This document shows, in pieces, positions 1-12,295 of a stretch of 64,000 bases of DNA. The stretch is taken from assembly GCA_037501455.1 (NCBI GenBank), contig CM074856.1, positions 45,165,001 through 45,229,000 of the forward strand, written 5' to 3'. The notes beneath the pieces are model-generated. The model saw only the letters and a program-made list of their open reading frames with translations, did not search any database and was not told the origin of the DNA. A program made the position numbers and the translations under genes. This stretch comes from Lantana camara (taxonomy: Eukaryota > Streptophyta > Magnoliopsida > Lamiales > Verbenaceae). Positions within the stretch are counted from its first letter, which is position 1, and each line of letters opens with the position of its first letter.

Positions 1-1823
1 CTCTTGCAAGTAGCCTTCCTGAATTAGCCATCCAATTTCATTTCGTAGGTGTCGGCATTCATTGGTGTCATGGCCATAGTCATTGTGAAATTGGCAAAAT
101 CTCTCCGAAGGAGGATTATGGGGGCCATCCTTCGAGCTTCTAGGATAATTCAAAAGTCTCGTTCCTTGAATCTGCATCAGAGTTTGCGATGTCATTGTGT
201 GCAGCTTAGTGTATCGATCGTATCGGGGGTTCAAATCAGAATGCTCTCGCCCTTCAGGTATTCTGATCCTTTTAGCTGGAGCTGGCAGGTGTCCGTCCTC
301 CTTCCTTTCCCTCCTCCTGTCAGCTGTTGATTCATCCTTTCCCGCTTCTGCTTTCTCGGAATTAATATACTTTTCTGCTCTGGTCAGGAGGCCATCCCAG
401 CTGGTAGGCCGCTTCTTAGCCAACGAAGTAAAGAATGCTCCCTTCCTAAGGCCTTCCTGGAAGGCGCTAGCACGTACTTCCACAGTAGCAGAAGGAACTT
501 CCAGTGCTGCTTTAATAAATCTAATGATGTAACTCCTCAAAGACTCTCCCTCTCTCTGCTTTACCGCGAAAAGAGCATTCGGAGTTTTCTGGTAGCCCTT
601 GATGCTGGCGAATTGATGTAGGAACAATTCAGCGAACTGATCGAAAGAATGTATGGATCCCGGCTCGAGCTGTCGGGCCCACTCTTGGGCATTGTTCGTG
701 AATGTGGTCAGGAACACTCTACACTTTACCCCTTCAGTGTACTGGTATAGTAGGGCTAAGTTCTCGAACCGGTCCAGGTGCTTTTGGGGGGTCCGTTGCA
801 CCATTGTACTTCGGCAGCCTGGATGTCTTGCAACCTGGCGGGAGTTCATCCGCCAGGATCCTCTGGCTGAAGGGTCCTCCCCGCCTGGTCACCCTGGCAG
901 GTCCTGCTCTCATTTGCCTTTCCATATCTTCCAGCCTCTGCTGCAGCCTGGCAGCCCAGTCTGGCTGCTCGGGGAAGCCCGGTTCTCTTCTTCCCGTTTG
1001 GTAATCCATAGGTGACGGTGCTGCTGGCTGCCACGCAGCTCTACTTGCTGTCCAAGGAGCGGTCCCCCCAGCTCCCTACAGCACCAGGGGGTCCCTACCT
1101 GAAGGTAGGCCTTCCCCAGCTGAAGGTAACACCACTCTTCTGATCGTCGGTTCTGCCAAGTGTGGTGGTGGGGCTGTTACGCGCACCAGAGCCGGCGGTT
1201 GGTCTCTCTGCACCGTGGCAGCGACTACAGCTGCGTTGATCCATTGCTGAAATTCCCCAGCTATAAGGTGAATGGGGGCATCTGGCCGTAACAGGCCACC
1301 TCCCAATCCTCCAGATCCTTCAGCTACTCTCTTAGCCTGGAACTGTATGGTAGCGGTGCTGCTTCCTGTTGATGCCCCTCCAGGTATATCAGTCACCCTG
1401 GCAGTCTGTTGGGGGTTAAGGGTTTGGCTCAGCAATACTTCCATCTTTTCAGCAGATAGTTGGTAAACCTCCTGCCTGCTTCCTCCAATTGGCAGGTTCA
1501 ACCTTCCAGGTAGGGATGTCCCTCCAGGTGGGAGAACTTCCAGACCTGGAGGGGTCAGCAGGCCTCCATCCTCGATCTCGAGATTTTGGCTTCGTGCATT
1601 CCTCAGCCTTCCAATCTCGCTGGATTCCGGGGCGTTTTCCTTGTCTTTGGTTGACAGCGTGCCTCCCGTTACCGTAACGACGGTTGAATCGGTCAACATG
1701 GGGATACTTCCAATGAAAAGTGGGTTTGAAGCACTATCGGCTGCTTTTTCAGCCCCGTTGTGGCCGGAGCAGACGGGTTAACTGAAGTTGCTACGCCGCT
1801 AGATCCAGTCTTGGATGCCATGG
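1..1823 (-). pseudogene. Ty3/gypsy gag region, decayed, 5' end of an element running off the left edge
   Basis: Read on the minus strand, this is the gag part of a Ty3/gypsy retrotransposon; the rest of the element lies left of the window. A start-like ATG sits near 1820, just inside the primer-binding site. Frames between about 1 and 790 give a typical plant gag core followed by a zinc-knuckle-like C/H motif (FCQFHNDYGHDTNEC) near 20-110. The frame is broken: a run of six C (minus strand) at 786-791 shifts it by one base, and the N-terminal part around 1076-1699 is in another frame, so at least two frameshifts are present. Gag would form the virus-like particle. The call rests on gag composition, the zinc knuckle and the adjoining primer site and LTR. 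Lineage is uncertain. Confidence 0.8.
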
Positions 1824-1863
1824 AAATTGCTAAAAACTCACGCCTTTGCTCGATTTAATCGCG

Positions 1864-1883
1864 TTCCCACAGACGGCGCCAAA
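1864..1883 (-). other. Primer-binding site of the first gypsy element
   Basis: On the minus strand the sequence TTTGGCGCCGTCTGTGGGAA directly follows the LTR end. It starts the TGGCGCC motif used by many plant Ty3/gypsy elements to prime minus-strand DNA synthesis from a tRNA. Position and motif agree; I do not assign the tRNA with certainty. Confidence 0.8.
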
Positions 1884-2484
1884 TGATGTTTGTCGAAAAT
1901 TCAACTAACACCAAAATAATTTATTTGTGTTGGGAAAGAGATTAATGCCAAGCTGTAAATGAAAATTGATCAGAAAATAAATAGTGAAGTAAATAATGAG
2001 AGAAGTAAACAAGAAAGGGGAAATAATGATGAAATAAAGAAAAATATATGATGCTGATAATCTTCGTAATATCTTCCGTCTTCTATGTACAATGGAACTT
2101 GGAGAAGCGTAATCTCTATACTAGAATAATGATGAGAATTGCAATAAGAATGGTAAGAAGAAAATAATAAAAATATGGCTGCCAAAAACTAGTAGTTCTC
2201 AGAGTTAGGACTGCTAGGGTTTCTGTAGTATTCTTAAAAAATGACGATCTCTGTAATCCTTCTCTCTCTCCCCTTTTATTTTCTTCACAAGTTGGTTGCC
2301 TCTTCCCACAATCTTAGGCACGTGGGACTCTTTGAACTCAAAATATCTGCACACGTTCTCACGTTGACTCCTCTCTTGCCCTTCTTCTCAACTTCTCTTC
2401 TTTCTCTTCCAATAATGATAATAATTCACAATATTCCTTATTTAATTGAATAATCAAATAATGTGGCAAAATTGGCCCACATCA
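1884..2484 (-). repeat. 5' LTR of the first gypsy element (601 bp)
   Basis: On the minus strand the block begins TGATGTGGGCC and ends ACATCA, giving the short terminal inverted repeat TGATG...CATCA expected of an LTR. It abuts the primer-binding site on its inner side. The partner LTR is outside the window, so age cannot be judged. The flanking five bases at 2485-2489 (CTAAC) would be one half of the target duplication. Confidence 0.8.
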
Positions 2485-3566
2485 CTAACTATACTAATTG
2501 AACTATTCTAATTGTTTGAAAGTTTCAAGAAATTACAAAACAAAAAAATGCTGAAGAATATTAAATCTTTACTGTCCCAAATGGTTCTCCTGTTTGCCTT
2601 TACAATTCTGCATCCTTTTATAACGAACATTTTGTACCTAAAACAGCCACAATCTGTTAGATGTTAGAAGTTGTTCATAAATCATAATACTTACACTGTC
2701 AACAGAGCAAGAGATAACCCCACTGCATTTACAGACAGTAAACGTATACTTCCATTTACTTCTGTGCATGATTTGTACTCTTTCTTAAAGTATACCATTT
2801 CGCCGGGCCTGATTGAAACAGTAAGTCAGTAACACATGAACTAATCCTGATTCAAAGGTTGCAACTAATAAATTTTAAAAAACAGATAACAAGATGTAAG
2901 AGAACATTCCAAGGTAGTCTTTGATAACCTGATTAGTGTTCTCACATCTAAATCCATGCTTCTCTTCCTCTCCGTGACAAGGCGATGTCAACACCTTACA
3001 GCCAACAGAGAGGTTGTTGTTAGAGTCGGAGTCCAGAAACGTAACGTTTAGCATATTTGGATTCAGAAATCGCCCTTGACCAGTGCATGGTGCCTTCTGT
3101 TTGCTACATTATGACAAAATGTCCAGTTTAATTTTGTCTAAATTTGGTTCATGGACAATATAGAAAGCTGTCTCATAGACTGATTACGGTAATTCAAGAC
3201 AAACAAACGACGACAAAAATTACCTAGTAAACATTACATTTTGTTACGAGTACTTAACTAAAACAGAGACAAGATGAATAAACCCCCATATATTCTATGA
3301 GATTTTCAACCGTAAGAATAACTTCCTATTCATCATTGGGGTTAATCAGTAATCACTGTAATCGACAATATACAAGAAGAGGGTACACGCCAACTCCTTT
3401 CGCTTACAGTAGCTCCACCACTGATTATACGTAAAAGACAGTAAAAAAGCATACAGCGTATGCAATTTATCACACCCAAGTTTTGTGTTAAAACACAATT
3501 AATTAATATCATAAACGTACAATGAATACATTTCAAAATTGCATACTGTTAAATTTATGTTAAAAC
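2485..3566. other. Intergenic, 3' flank of the START-like gene
   Basis: AT-rich DNA with no recognisable coding region. The right part, roughly 3250-3566, is probably the 3' untranslated region of the minus-strand START-like gene, judged only from its position after that stop codon. Confidence 0.5.
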
Positions 3567-6500
3567 TCAACAAGCAAAAGCCCTTAAGCAGCAAATCCTT
3601 GACCCCTTGTTCTTCCTTTTACTTGCTCTATTTCCATGGCCTTCGTTAGCATCAGCAATTGCTATAGAATTTCCATCTATCTTCTGATTAATGGAAGAAT
3701 GCAGAGAAATGCTGTTAGAGTTAGCAGTTGCACTAGTTGAGTGTTGTTCCTCATCTGGCACAATCTTGCTTTGTCTCGTTTCCTTTGAGTGAGAATTAGA
3801 CCCATTATGCCTGGAAAATAACAATAATGTTTCTGTTTCATGACTGAAATTTTCAGCTTGTGCAATACAATACATTTCAAGGTAAGAAAACAAGGTACCT
3901 GGATTTGATCTGATCAGCTTCCTTGTCTATGTTTGCTGAGCCTACTCCACCTCCTTCTTCAGAATTACCACTACGCGCCTGCAATACGGAAATAGCCTTG
4001 TCCAATGTCTCGAGAGCTTGTTCTACGTCCGGACTGATACTCACTCCGTTCTTTCTCATTTTGGGTCCATAGTTTGCTGCACTTCCATTGGCTGGTCTTA
4101 TAGCCTCATCCCCCTTACTGGAAATAACTTGTTCCTCTATTTCATTTCGCTCGTTTATGTCTCCAACTATTACTTCGTCATGTTCTTCTTCAGGCATATC
4201 AGGTGTGCATTTGATCGGATTTTCAGCATAAAGGGCCTCGCGTACGCGAGAGTAAAGAGGACCCTTTAAGGCCTCTTTAAACTCTTTATGCCCTCTAGAA
4301 GCAGAAGCAACTTCCTGTGTTTTTGTCAAGGATATCAGGCATGTGAGGGCAAACAGTGAAACGAGAAAGTACAAAGAAAAAAGTTGCAAGAATGTTAACC
4401 TTCTTAAAGAGCTTGAAACCACTCCCTATGAGCTGCCTCGCGACGAAATTGATGAATGATGGAGGAACAAAATCTAATTTGATATCAATGTTTGTTATTG
4501 TCCTGTAAAAAGATGTTACAGCTTACAAAAAACTTGTACATTTTGCAAAAAATTGTTCAGATATAAGTACAAAGAATCAATATTAAAAGGGTTAATTACA
4601 CAGAAGAACCCTAAGGTTTGTCTAATTACACAAATCCCCCTTACAGTATGAGAAATTACAGGAGCTTCCTAACATATTATCTGTTTTAGCATAAAGCATG
4701 CTATTATAATCGAAATAAGATAGGATGTTTTCGTAAAAATTAGAGATAACATCATTAAATTTTATAGATTTAAATGTGTATGTTAATCATTTGATAGGGG
4801 AATTTTTCAAATTTCACAAACTTGAGGGGAAGTTTGTGTAATTACGAAAAATTTGGGGTAAGTTAGTGTAATTATCCCTTATTAAAAAGACAAAAGATCA
4901 GGTACAACTACCTGAAGTAACTCCTATCAGCAGAGACCTTCTGTATAGCGAATCCTCCCACCACATCTATTCTTACTACTTCCTCTGCATCCGGTATCCC
5001 GTCCCTCGTGAACCCATGACTACTTCTATCAATAGGCTCTGTGTCCGATATCTGAAAATAGATTAAATTTATGTTTTCCGATCTGTAATAATTATTAAAG
5101 CTGTATTTTAATGAAAAAATGTTCGAAGAACTCCTAGCTTACCGAGTTGAGGAGCACGACTACTAGATCATCTTGTAGGTATTCAAATGTAAAATAATGT
5201 GTTAGGGCCTCTCTGCTTGATAATGGCCATGAAACCTTCATCCTTTCTTCCAAATAATCAGGCACTTAGGTATCAGCATCTTAACAAGAAAGCATTGCTT
5301 GCACAATCTCAAACAAGTAGCTCTCGTTTTACATACCTCACTAAAGATATCTGTTCCCCAGTTCTAATTCCTTTTACACAATGCGATGATTCGACTTTGA
5401 AAGTCGGGATTGAAGTTTGAGGCCACCTGAAATAATATAAAGTGAATTGTTGTGTTGTAGTATGTAATATGATGATTATTGTACAGGACCAATGTGTATC
5501 TAATTCTCACCATTTTTGGTAAAGACCCGACTCCCATGAAACGCATAAACCTATTAGATATGGAAATTTTCAGTAATGATAGTCTCAAAACTCCACGGAT
5601 AAATTACTTAGAGATAGTTACACAGGCTCCCCTGAGGTTTTGACTTGATTACACAAGCATATCCTGAGGTTTGAAAAATTACAAAAACTACCCCTGTCAT
5701 ACTCTGAGGTTTGGCATAAGGCATATTACAGTAGTTATGAATTTAAAAATCAAATATTGACCCGTATGTCTCAACGACAACATATAAATATTCATAAAAA
5801 TTAGAATGTTTTCCCCAAAACCTATCAATCTAGATGTAATTTAATTTCTTTAGATGAGAAGTTTTTTCAATCTCTTAACCTCCATCAGGGGTAGAGTGTG
5901 TAATTAAGACAAACCTCAATATGTCAATGTAGTTATTCTTACTCAACAAAAGATCCAAAAAAAGGATATTTCCAGGAAATTTTAGTCTAGCTTACAAACA
6001 TCTAGAGGCGCATCGATATAGCCCTCGACGAGTAATGAGTGAAACGGGGTGCCTGCTGGACCTTCCCGGTACATAACTCGAAATTCTTCTGTGTCTTGTT
6101 TTAACTACAGGAAATAAGATAAGCCATGAGCTGGTAGGGGAAAAGATCAGCAATCAACCCTCTGTTTCCATGTAACACATATCATATGAATATTTCTCAA
6201 AATTCAAATTATGTTTCATTTTTTTCTTACTTTCCAGGCGCCGTGCGACTCCCGGCCAGTGCCCGACCCCCCGGCGTCATCAACGCCAGCACTCCTCAAC
6301 ATACCGAGAGAATTGGACAACTCCTTACTCCTCCTTTCCACCACATTTTCAATACCTCCTATAAATCAGCGCATACAGCCATTTAAAGTAATTACACAGA
6401 ATCAGTTCAGAAAACTAATCAAAATAACAACCTTGATCAAGCTGCTATCAGTTCAGAAAACTAATCAAAATAACAACCTTGATCGAGCTGCAAATCTGAT

Positions 6501-6625
6501 GATCTCAACATCTGTTTCTTGACAAGGTTATGAAGAGCCCCATCGTTGGTCAAGTCGGGAGATGCCAGAGTCTTGTCCAGCTTCCTCCTGTAATCAGAGA
6601 TATTGCTTTTGCCTTTTCCTTCCAT
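3567..6625 (-). CDS. START-like (SRPBCC fold) lipid-binding protein, 10 coding exons, 505 aa
   Basis: Exons on the minus strand: 6625-6478, 6358-6231, 6104-5996, 5550-5511, 5426-5337, 5242-5143, 5051-4912, 4502-4400, 4314-3899, 3810-3567. All introns are GT-AG, the phases join exactly and the total is 1518 bp. The middle of the protein carries stretches typical of plant START / polyketide-cyclase-like proteins: FRVMYREGP, HSLLVEGYID, a WWPQT motif, SWPLSSREAL, YLQDDLVVVLLNS and DVVGGFAIQK, then FVPPSFINFVARQLIG. Such domains form a hydrophobic pocket that binds a lipid; the ligand is unknown. The C-terminal 140 residues after the domain are acidic and low in complexity, and the protein ends with a Cys-containing tail (RICCLRAFAC) that could be lipid-modified (inference). 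The start is the only ATG that joins in phase (MEGKGKSNISDYRRKL). Introns hold two MITE-like inserts. The gene looks intact. Confidence 0.85.
4590..4879. repeat. MITE-like element in an intron of the START-like gene
   Basis: The block starts GGTTAATTACAC and ends GTGTAATTATCC, an imperfect terminal inverted repeat, and is flanked by TATTAAAAG on the left and TATTAAAAAG on the right. This looks like a duplicated 9-10 base target, as in Mutator-type MITEs. It lies wholly within the intron between exons 7 and 8, so the protein is unaffected. Confidence 0.55.
5611..5940. repeat. Second MITE-like element in an intron of the START-like gene
   Basis: Imperfect inverted ends (GAGATAGTTACACAGG on the left, AGTTATTCTTACTC on the right) enclose A/T-rich DNA with repeated segments of the type ATTACA...CCTGAGGTTT. 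Base content and end sequence resemble the element at 4590-4879, so both may belong to one MITE superfamily. Borders are approximate. It lies between exons 3 and 4. Confidence 0.4.
6403..6494. repeat. 46-bp tandem duplication spanning the exon 1 splice donor
   Basis: Two near-identical 46-bp units (6403-6448 and 6449-6494) differ by about two bases. The right unit contains the last bases of exon 1 and its donor GATCAAG/GTTGTT. The left unit carries an identical copy of that donor 46 bases further into the intron. Confidence 0.85.
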
Positions 6626-6873
6626 TTTTGCATATCCAAGAAGGAGACGTGTCCTCTATTCAACTACATAAACACACACTATCATAAGACATAACCATGT
6701 TAGGAAACCATATACTAGGAAGGCCCATACATGCACCAAAAAAGCCGTGAAGAAAAGTTGGTGAAAAGCCAAAAGCCAAAAGCTCACTTGCAACTATTTT
6801 CAAAAAAGCCTAGTTGGAGAATCGAGAAAAGTTGGGAATTTGATGCAGCAGATTTGCAGATCTCAAAAGAAAG

Positions 6874-6931
<58 letters not shown>

Positions 6932-9063
6932 GAGGAGACAGCTTCAGCTGATGCAGATCACCAACCCGAGGGCGGATATTATTTAGCTATGAGAACGGCT
7001 TTTCTTGGCCATAACGAATTTCCAGATACCTGCAGGCGGAGTGAAACGACGTTGTTGCCTCGACTTTTTTGGTTTATGTAATTAAATATGGTCAAATAAA
7101 ATAATAGTAAAGAAAAGCTATTAATTTATTGACCTAATTATGATCATCTAGACTAAAATATGTTGTGTCTTTTCCTTTGGAGGAGTGGGATTTCTTTAAT
7201 GTTGTTAATTGCTGGTGGATGGTGTGAGGTGTTCTTGTTTAATTAGTTGACCATAATGGTTGAGTCAATTTCTCATGATCTTCTATATTAATTAATGCCC
7301 CAAATTTGCAATTAATGGGGATTATAAAATTATAATGGTAATTGGTATTTAATTTTCTAAAATTATAATAAATCTATTTATGCTGGTTTAATTTGAGTTA
7401 GCATTAGGAATATGTGAAAATATAAAATTTTTCTTATTAATTTTACTCGGTGAGAGATGTAAATTATTGTATCCCGAATTATAGAATAATTAGAATTCAG
7501 ACTGCGGGAGATATTAAAAAAATTACAACAATTAATTTCTTAAACAATATTTTGTATTATGGTGTTCTTACTGATTTATATGTTTTTATTTTTGTTAAAT
7601 TCTTAGGGAATCATTTATTTATTTTAATAAGTTGTGGACTTGTGGTACAGGATACGTACCAAACCACGAAAGTAGATATCGAGGCAGTTTGAGTCAGAAA
7701 TAGACAGGTAAATAATGAAACGGGGTTATAACTTCGTATTTAATTATTGGGACTAATTAGGAGATTTCGTAATCAAATTGAACGAAAATGAAATAAGGTG
7801 ACCCTCATCAAACCACGTTCAACCGTTGCCATTGACATTGCCAATCAAATTTGACTTAGCTAGATAATCAAGGGATTATGTTTTATTTTTATTTCATTAA
7901 GATATTATGAACAATGTCCGTAATCTAACTCATTCTTAAAAGATGGAGTATGAATTTTGCAGGGATCGAAATATTATTAGGCGTGGAGAGATGAGCCTTG
8001 TTGAAATTGAAACATTTGCGAGGAGTGGAGAGATAGGTCTGGTAAGAATCGAGATATCTGCGAGAGGTATAAAGAGTTGAGAGACAAACCTAAACATCTA
8101 CGGAGTTGAAGAGACAAACCTAGAATATAACTTATTTTGATACCATGATGAATAATGTGTTTAGTGTCTCAACCTTAAAAACTAACTATTGAAAAGCGGG
8201 TTATCAAACCATTATAAATTGAACACCATATTTTTAAAGTTTTAAATTTTAATGTAAGATATTTGAGTAAGTTATAAAATTTACAACGGTAATTGTAAGT
8301 ATTTTTCCACTATACCATGAATTATTTATTTATTTATTTAATAATTTCATAATTATTATTATCTGTTGACGGTTGATTATTGATGATAATACTTGTAAAA
8401 GTATTTGATTCGAAATATTAATTTAATAGTTCATGCAGCTATTTGAGTAAGCCCCCTTTTCTTTACCATCTATATTTCTAGAATTTTCTTGAACTAAGCA
8501 TTTGAAACAATTAAAAAATTAAACCCAAGCAAAACCCAAATTGAGTTAATTTTTCATCTCCTAATTATTAACCCTTACAAGAATATATAGGATATGCATA
8601 AACGACAACATCAAAGGTATCTTTCAAATAATTTTAATCCTAAATCGAGAAGATCATTTTTATATTGAGTCTCTGTAATATATTTGAACTTGAAACAAAA
8701 AAAAAAAAAACAAAACAAAAGGAAGAAGAAAAGTAATGAAAACACAACCACCATACATATAGTCGGAACAACTATATAGTTCCCACTAAACGTGTGGTAG
8801 GCTAAGTTAGAAGGAACAATCAAAAGGAAATAATATTCCAACTAAACATAGACTGATTCAAAAGCTTTCATGAGCCACTTGTTTGGACTAAAAAACATAT
8901 GGAAATGAAGGATTCTCTACGTATGCTTGATTGTTTGATGTTTGGCCTCTTCTGGTAATTAGAACAAACCAGGTGGCCGGGGATCAGACTTTCCTACTGA
9001 TTCCAACAGGAATCGTCACTCCCATTTTGGTGGGAATTATTGGTAAGAATCAAGATTTATAAA
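6626..9063. other. Intergenic: promoter side of the START-like gene and AT-rich DNA
   Basis: No coding region recognised. The part next to 6626 should contain the 5' untranslated region and promoter of the minus-strand gene. A pure (TA)n tract lies at about 6878-6924. Around 7980-8120 a loose direct repeat built on GGAGAGAT and GAGACAAACCT occurs, of unknown origin. Confidence 0.5.
6878..6924. repeat. (TA)n microsatellite
   Basis: About 23 uninterrupted TA units, upstream of the START-like gene. Length is likely to vary between individuals. Confidence 0.95.
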
Positions 9064-9068
9064 TATTA

Positions 9069-9552
9069 TGTAAGCATAATTATTCAAATTCATAGAAAAC
9101 TTTAATTATGAATTTAGCGCAGCGGAAATTAGGATCGAAATACCTCCCGCCGTTGTTCGTAACTTTGCCGATTGAGTAACCGATATAATCCAGAAATCCA
9201 ATTGCTTGATGACTACTAACTTCAAGCCCTCGTCTCTTTAAGGTTCTTCTAAGCACCGAATCCTCACAACCTGATGGATATGGTTTTCTGTATGTGTATT
9301 TTTCGTGTTTAGGGACCTTAGAGTTTTTCTATTATTTATATATCGTAACTCCATCAGTTACGATATATCTGTAGCAGTTTTCTTTATTTCTTTAGCGGTT
9401 TAGTCCCACCGATAAGATTCTAGAGTTAGTGGGAATTAGTGGGTTAGTGGGGGTTTCTTTATTTACGTCATAATTAGTGGGAAATATAATATTAATAATA
9501 AATATTATCTTTATGCAGTTTAGAAATCCCAACGGACCACAAACTGCTAACA
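9069..9552 (-). repeat. 3' LTR of the copia element
   Basis: 484 bp, TGTAAGCA...GCTAACA on the plus strand, matching 36301-36784 end to end with about 13 substitutions and no net length change. Its inner border abuts the polypurine tract. Confidence 0.92.
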
Positions 9553-9565
9553 GTCTCCCACTTGG
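9553..9565 (-). other. Polypurine tract of the copia element
   Basis: Minus-strand CCAAGTGGGAGAC directly precedes the 3' LTR, the position where plus-strand DNA synthesis is primed. Confidence 0.8.
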
Positions 9566-9834
9566 TCTGTAAACACACATTTACCCAAACTTGAGAAAAC
9601 ACAATACACGAATCATGGCGGTAGATCCTCTTATAGACGAGTAGTACCTTCCATGTATTACTATGTATTATGGTTTCAACTTTACCGCATAATCTTTATG
9701 AATAAACCCTATGTTTATTCGAGGTCCAAACTGTAATGATATTTCTCAAATAACATAAATGTGTACACAAAATCATAAATGTGAGAAATATCCTGAAATT
9801 CAGAGTTTCACAATATTCGTCCAATAACGAAACT

Positions 9835-10300
9835 TTACATATGGGACACAAGTCCCATATCAACTACATGATCCTTAAATTTATATGGTGGCATGCCTTT
9901 AGTCATAGGATCAGCTAACATCAATTCAGTGCTAATGTGTTCAATGACCACTTCCTTATTCTTGACACGTTCCCTTATGGCTAGATACTTGGTGTTGATA
10001 TGCTTACTTCGACTACCACTTCTGTTATTCTTAGCCATGAAAACAGCAGCTGAATTGTCACAATGTATCTTTATTGGCCTGGAAATTGAATCCACAATTC
10101 CAAGCTCAGAAAGGAAACTCTTTAACCACAATCCTTGTGAGGTAGCCTCAAAACATGAAACGAGCTCAGCCTCCATAGTGGAAGTAGCAATTAGGGTCTG
10201 TTTTGCACTCCTCCATGATACAGCTCCACCGGCAAGCATAAAAATGTATCCTGATGTTGAGCTACGAGAGTCAACGCAGCCAGCAAAGTCTGAATCAGAG
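9835..10300 (-). pseudogene. copia RNase H segment (C-terminal part of pol)
   Basis: A 134-residue stretch (9835-10239) plus in-frame sequence up to 10300 encodes the copia RNase H domain. Typical pieces are [18 protein letters not shown], the HCDNSAA motif carrying a catalytic Asp, KHINTKY and the C-terminal ADPMTKG. Within an intact element this enzyme degrades the RNA strand during reverse transcription. The frame is cut at 10300 by the solo LTR and resumes at 13880. Confidence 0.9.
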
Positions 10301-10464
10301 TGTGACGCCCCGACTTTTTAGAAGTAAAGGTATGACGTATGTGTTTACAAATTTGCGCAAAATAATTGTCTTTACGTGTTTTATATTTAATTTTTATTAT
10401 AAATTGTTATTATTTTAATTTTATTATATTTTATTTCAATTCAATATTATTTTAAAATAACTTG

Positions 10465-10469
<5 letters not shown>

Positions 10470-10503
<34 letters not shown>
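10470..10503. repeat. (TA)n microsatellite in the solo LTR
   Basis: Uninterrupted TA dinucleotide run. Confidence 0.9.
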
Positions 10504-10510
<7 letters not shown>

Positions 10511-12176
10511 TTCGTTAATTGTAGTTAATTTAATGATTAATGTTAATTAAGTGTTATGCTAATTAATCATGCTTAACCATATTAATTAATTAATCACGAG
10601 ACTTTAATATATGTTTATATTCTAATTTGATTTATTTATTAAAATTTTATTTATGCTTGGATTTGGAATGAAATGTGCATGCATTGCCTTAATATGTGCT
10701 TGATTGTTCATTTTGTGCATCATTCTTATATGAAATGATATCGAAACGTCGTGCAATTGTAATATGTCGTAAATATATGTGTTATGAACATGCCTATATG
10801 CTCGGTTTATGTTTTCGAATTCATTTGACATGTTAACGAATTTAATTTGAATCGTGGAACCAAATCGGGGGCTAACGAGCACTTAGCGAACCCTTGGTTC
10901 CGAATTTAATATCTTGAGCTAGGAAACTCGGATTCGAGTTTCGTCAACTTCGCTGAACTCGTAACGAAAATTAGAGTTTAGTAAATGTAGCCTTATATTT
11001 TTCCAGAATCATTTGAACCTCCGAAATCCAACCGAAAAACCCACACGGCTCCAAAACTGCCACATTTCACCAAAATAGTCATATCTCTTACCATACTTGA
11101 CCAAATTAACCATGGTTTCAACCTATGGGACCCTAACTCAACCATCTAGCTGATCATTATCCTCTCCAACCGAACTACTCTCTCTTACTTAGAGAAATTC
11201 AGCCATCTTTCCCCTGTTTTCCAGAAATCCTGTAGCTCAAGCCAATTCTTGAGATTCAAGCTCAAATCTCTTCCAAACCTCCATTAATCCACAAGGTAAG
11301 CTTGGTTATGTTATGTACATCCATTATGAGTCATTTTCATTCATTCATCCCTAAATTTGAGCATGATTTCATGAGCTTTTGGCAGAAATGGATATATAGA
11401 TTTAGGTTTTGAGTTTTTGGTTGATCTCTTCCAATTCTTGAGCTTTTTGGATGATTCCAAGCATGAAAATGATTGTCTTGATCTCTTCTTGGCATTTATG
11501 GTAATGTTTTAGCTGGTAGTTGAAGCATTTATGAGCTATCATTAATAACATATTGGAGGTTGAGGGTGGTGCTCTGTTTTTTCGCTGCTGCGTTATTGCG
11601 TCAGTTTGCTGCTGCGTTTGAGGAGTGTTTGAGGCTTGATTTTGTTGAGTTTTATTGTCTATTTAATGTCCTTACTTACCTGATCTTGTTGGGAGAAGTT
11701 GGATTTGGTTTCTGCTCTGTTTCGCCATGGCTGATGCGTTAGAATTGTTGCTGTCGCGCGCCCGCGACCTTAACTGCCTGAATTTGGGGCGCGGCCGCGA
11801 CTGAACAGTACGCTGCTCTCGTATTCTGAAAATTGGAGAAAAATCTGGAAATTATGGGTAGCGGCCGCTACCATTTCATGAAGAAAATGGGTCGCGGCCG
11901 CGACCCCTGTTTTTTCTGAAAATTTCCAGTCGAACTTTGCTGTGTAGCTTGAACTGTAATTCTAATCTTTTCCTTACCTGCATGCATGCATTTGGTCAGA
12001 TTATTTATATATATATATAGCTATAACATTGCATGCATTTGAACGTGTAAATATATATGTATATGTATAGCATTTCATGCATGAATTATAGTTTAATTGA
12101 TGAAGTGCATGCATGCATAAATTGTAATTGTCATTTTTATTATGTGCATGCATGCTATTCATGCACCTACGTGCAT

Positions 12177-12228
12177 TATATATATATATATATATATATC
12201 TATATATATTAATATTAAGTCTAAGTAA

Positions 12229-12292
<64 letters not shown>
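12177..12292. repeat. Two adjacent (TA)n tracts in the solo LTR
   Basis: Long TA runs around 12177-12210 and 12229-12292, separated by a short non-repeat spacer. GCATGCATGC-type palindromes are scattered just upstream (11980-12170). Confidence 0.9.
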
Positions 12293-12295
<3 letters not shown>

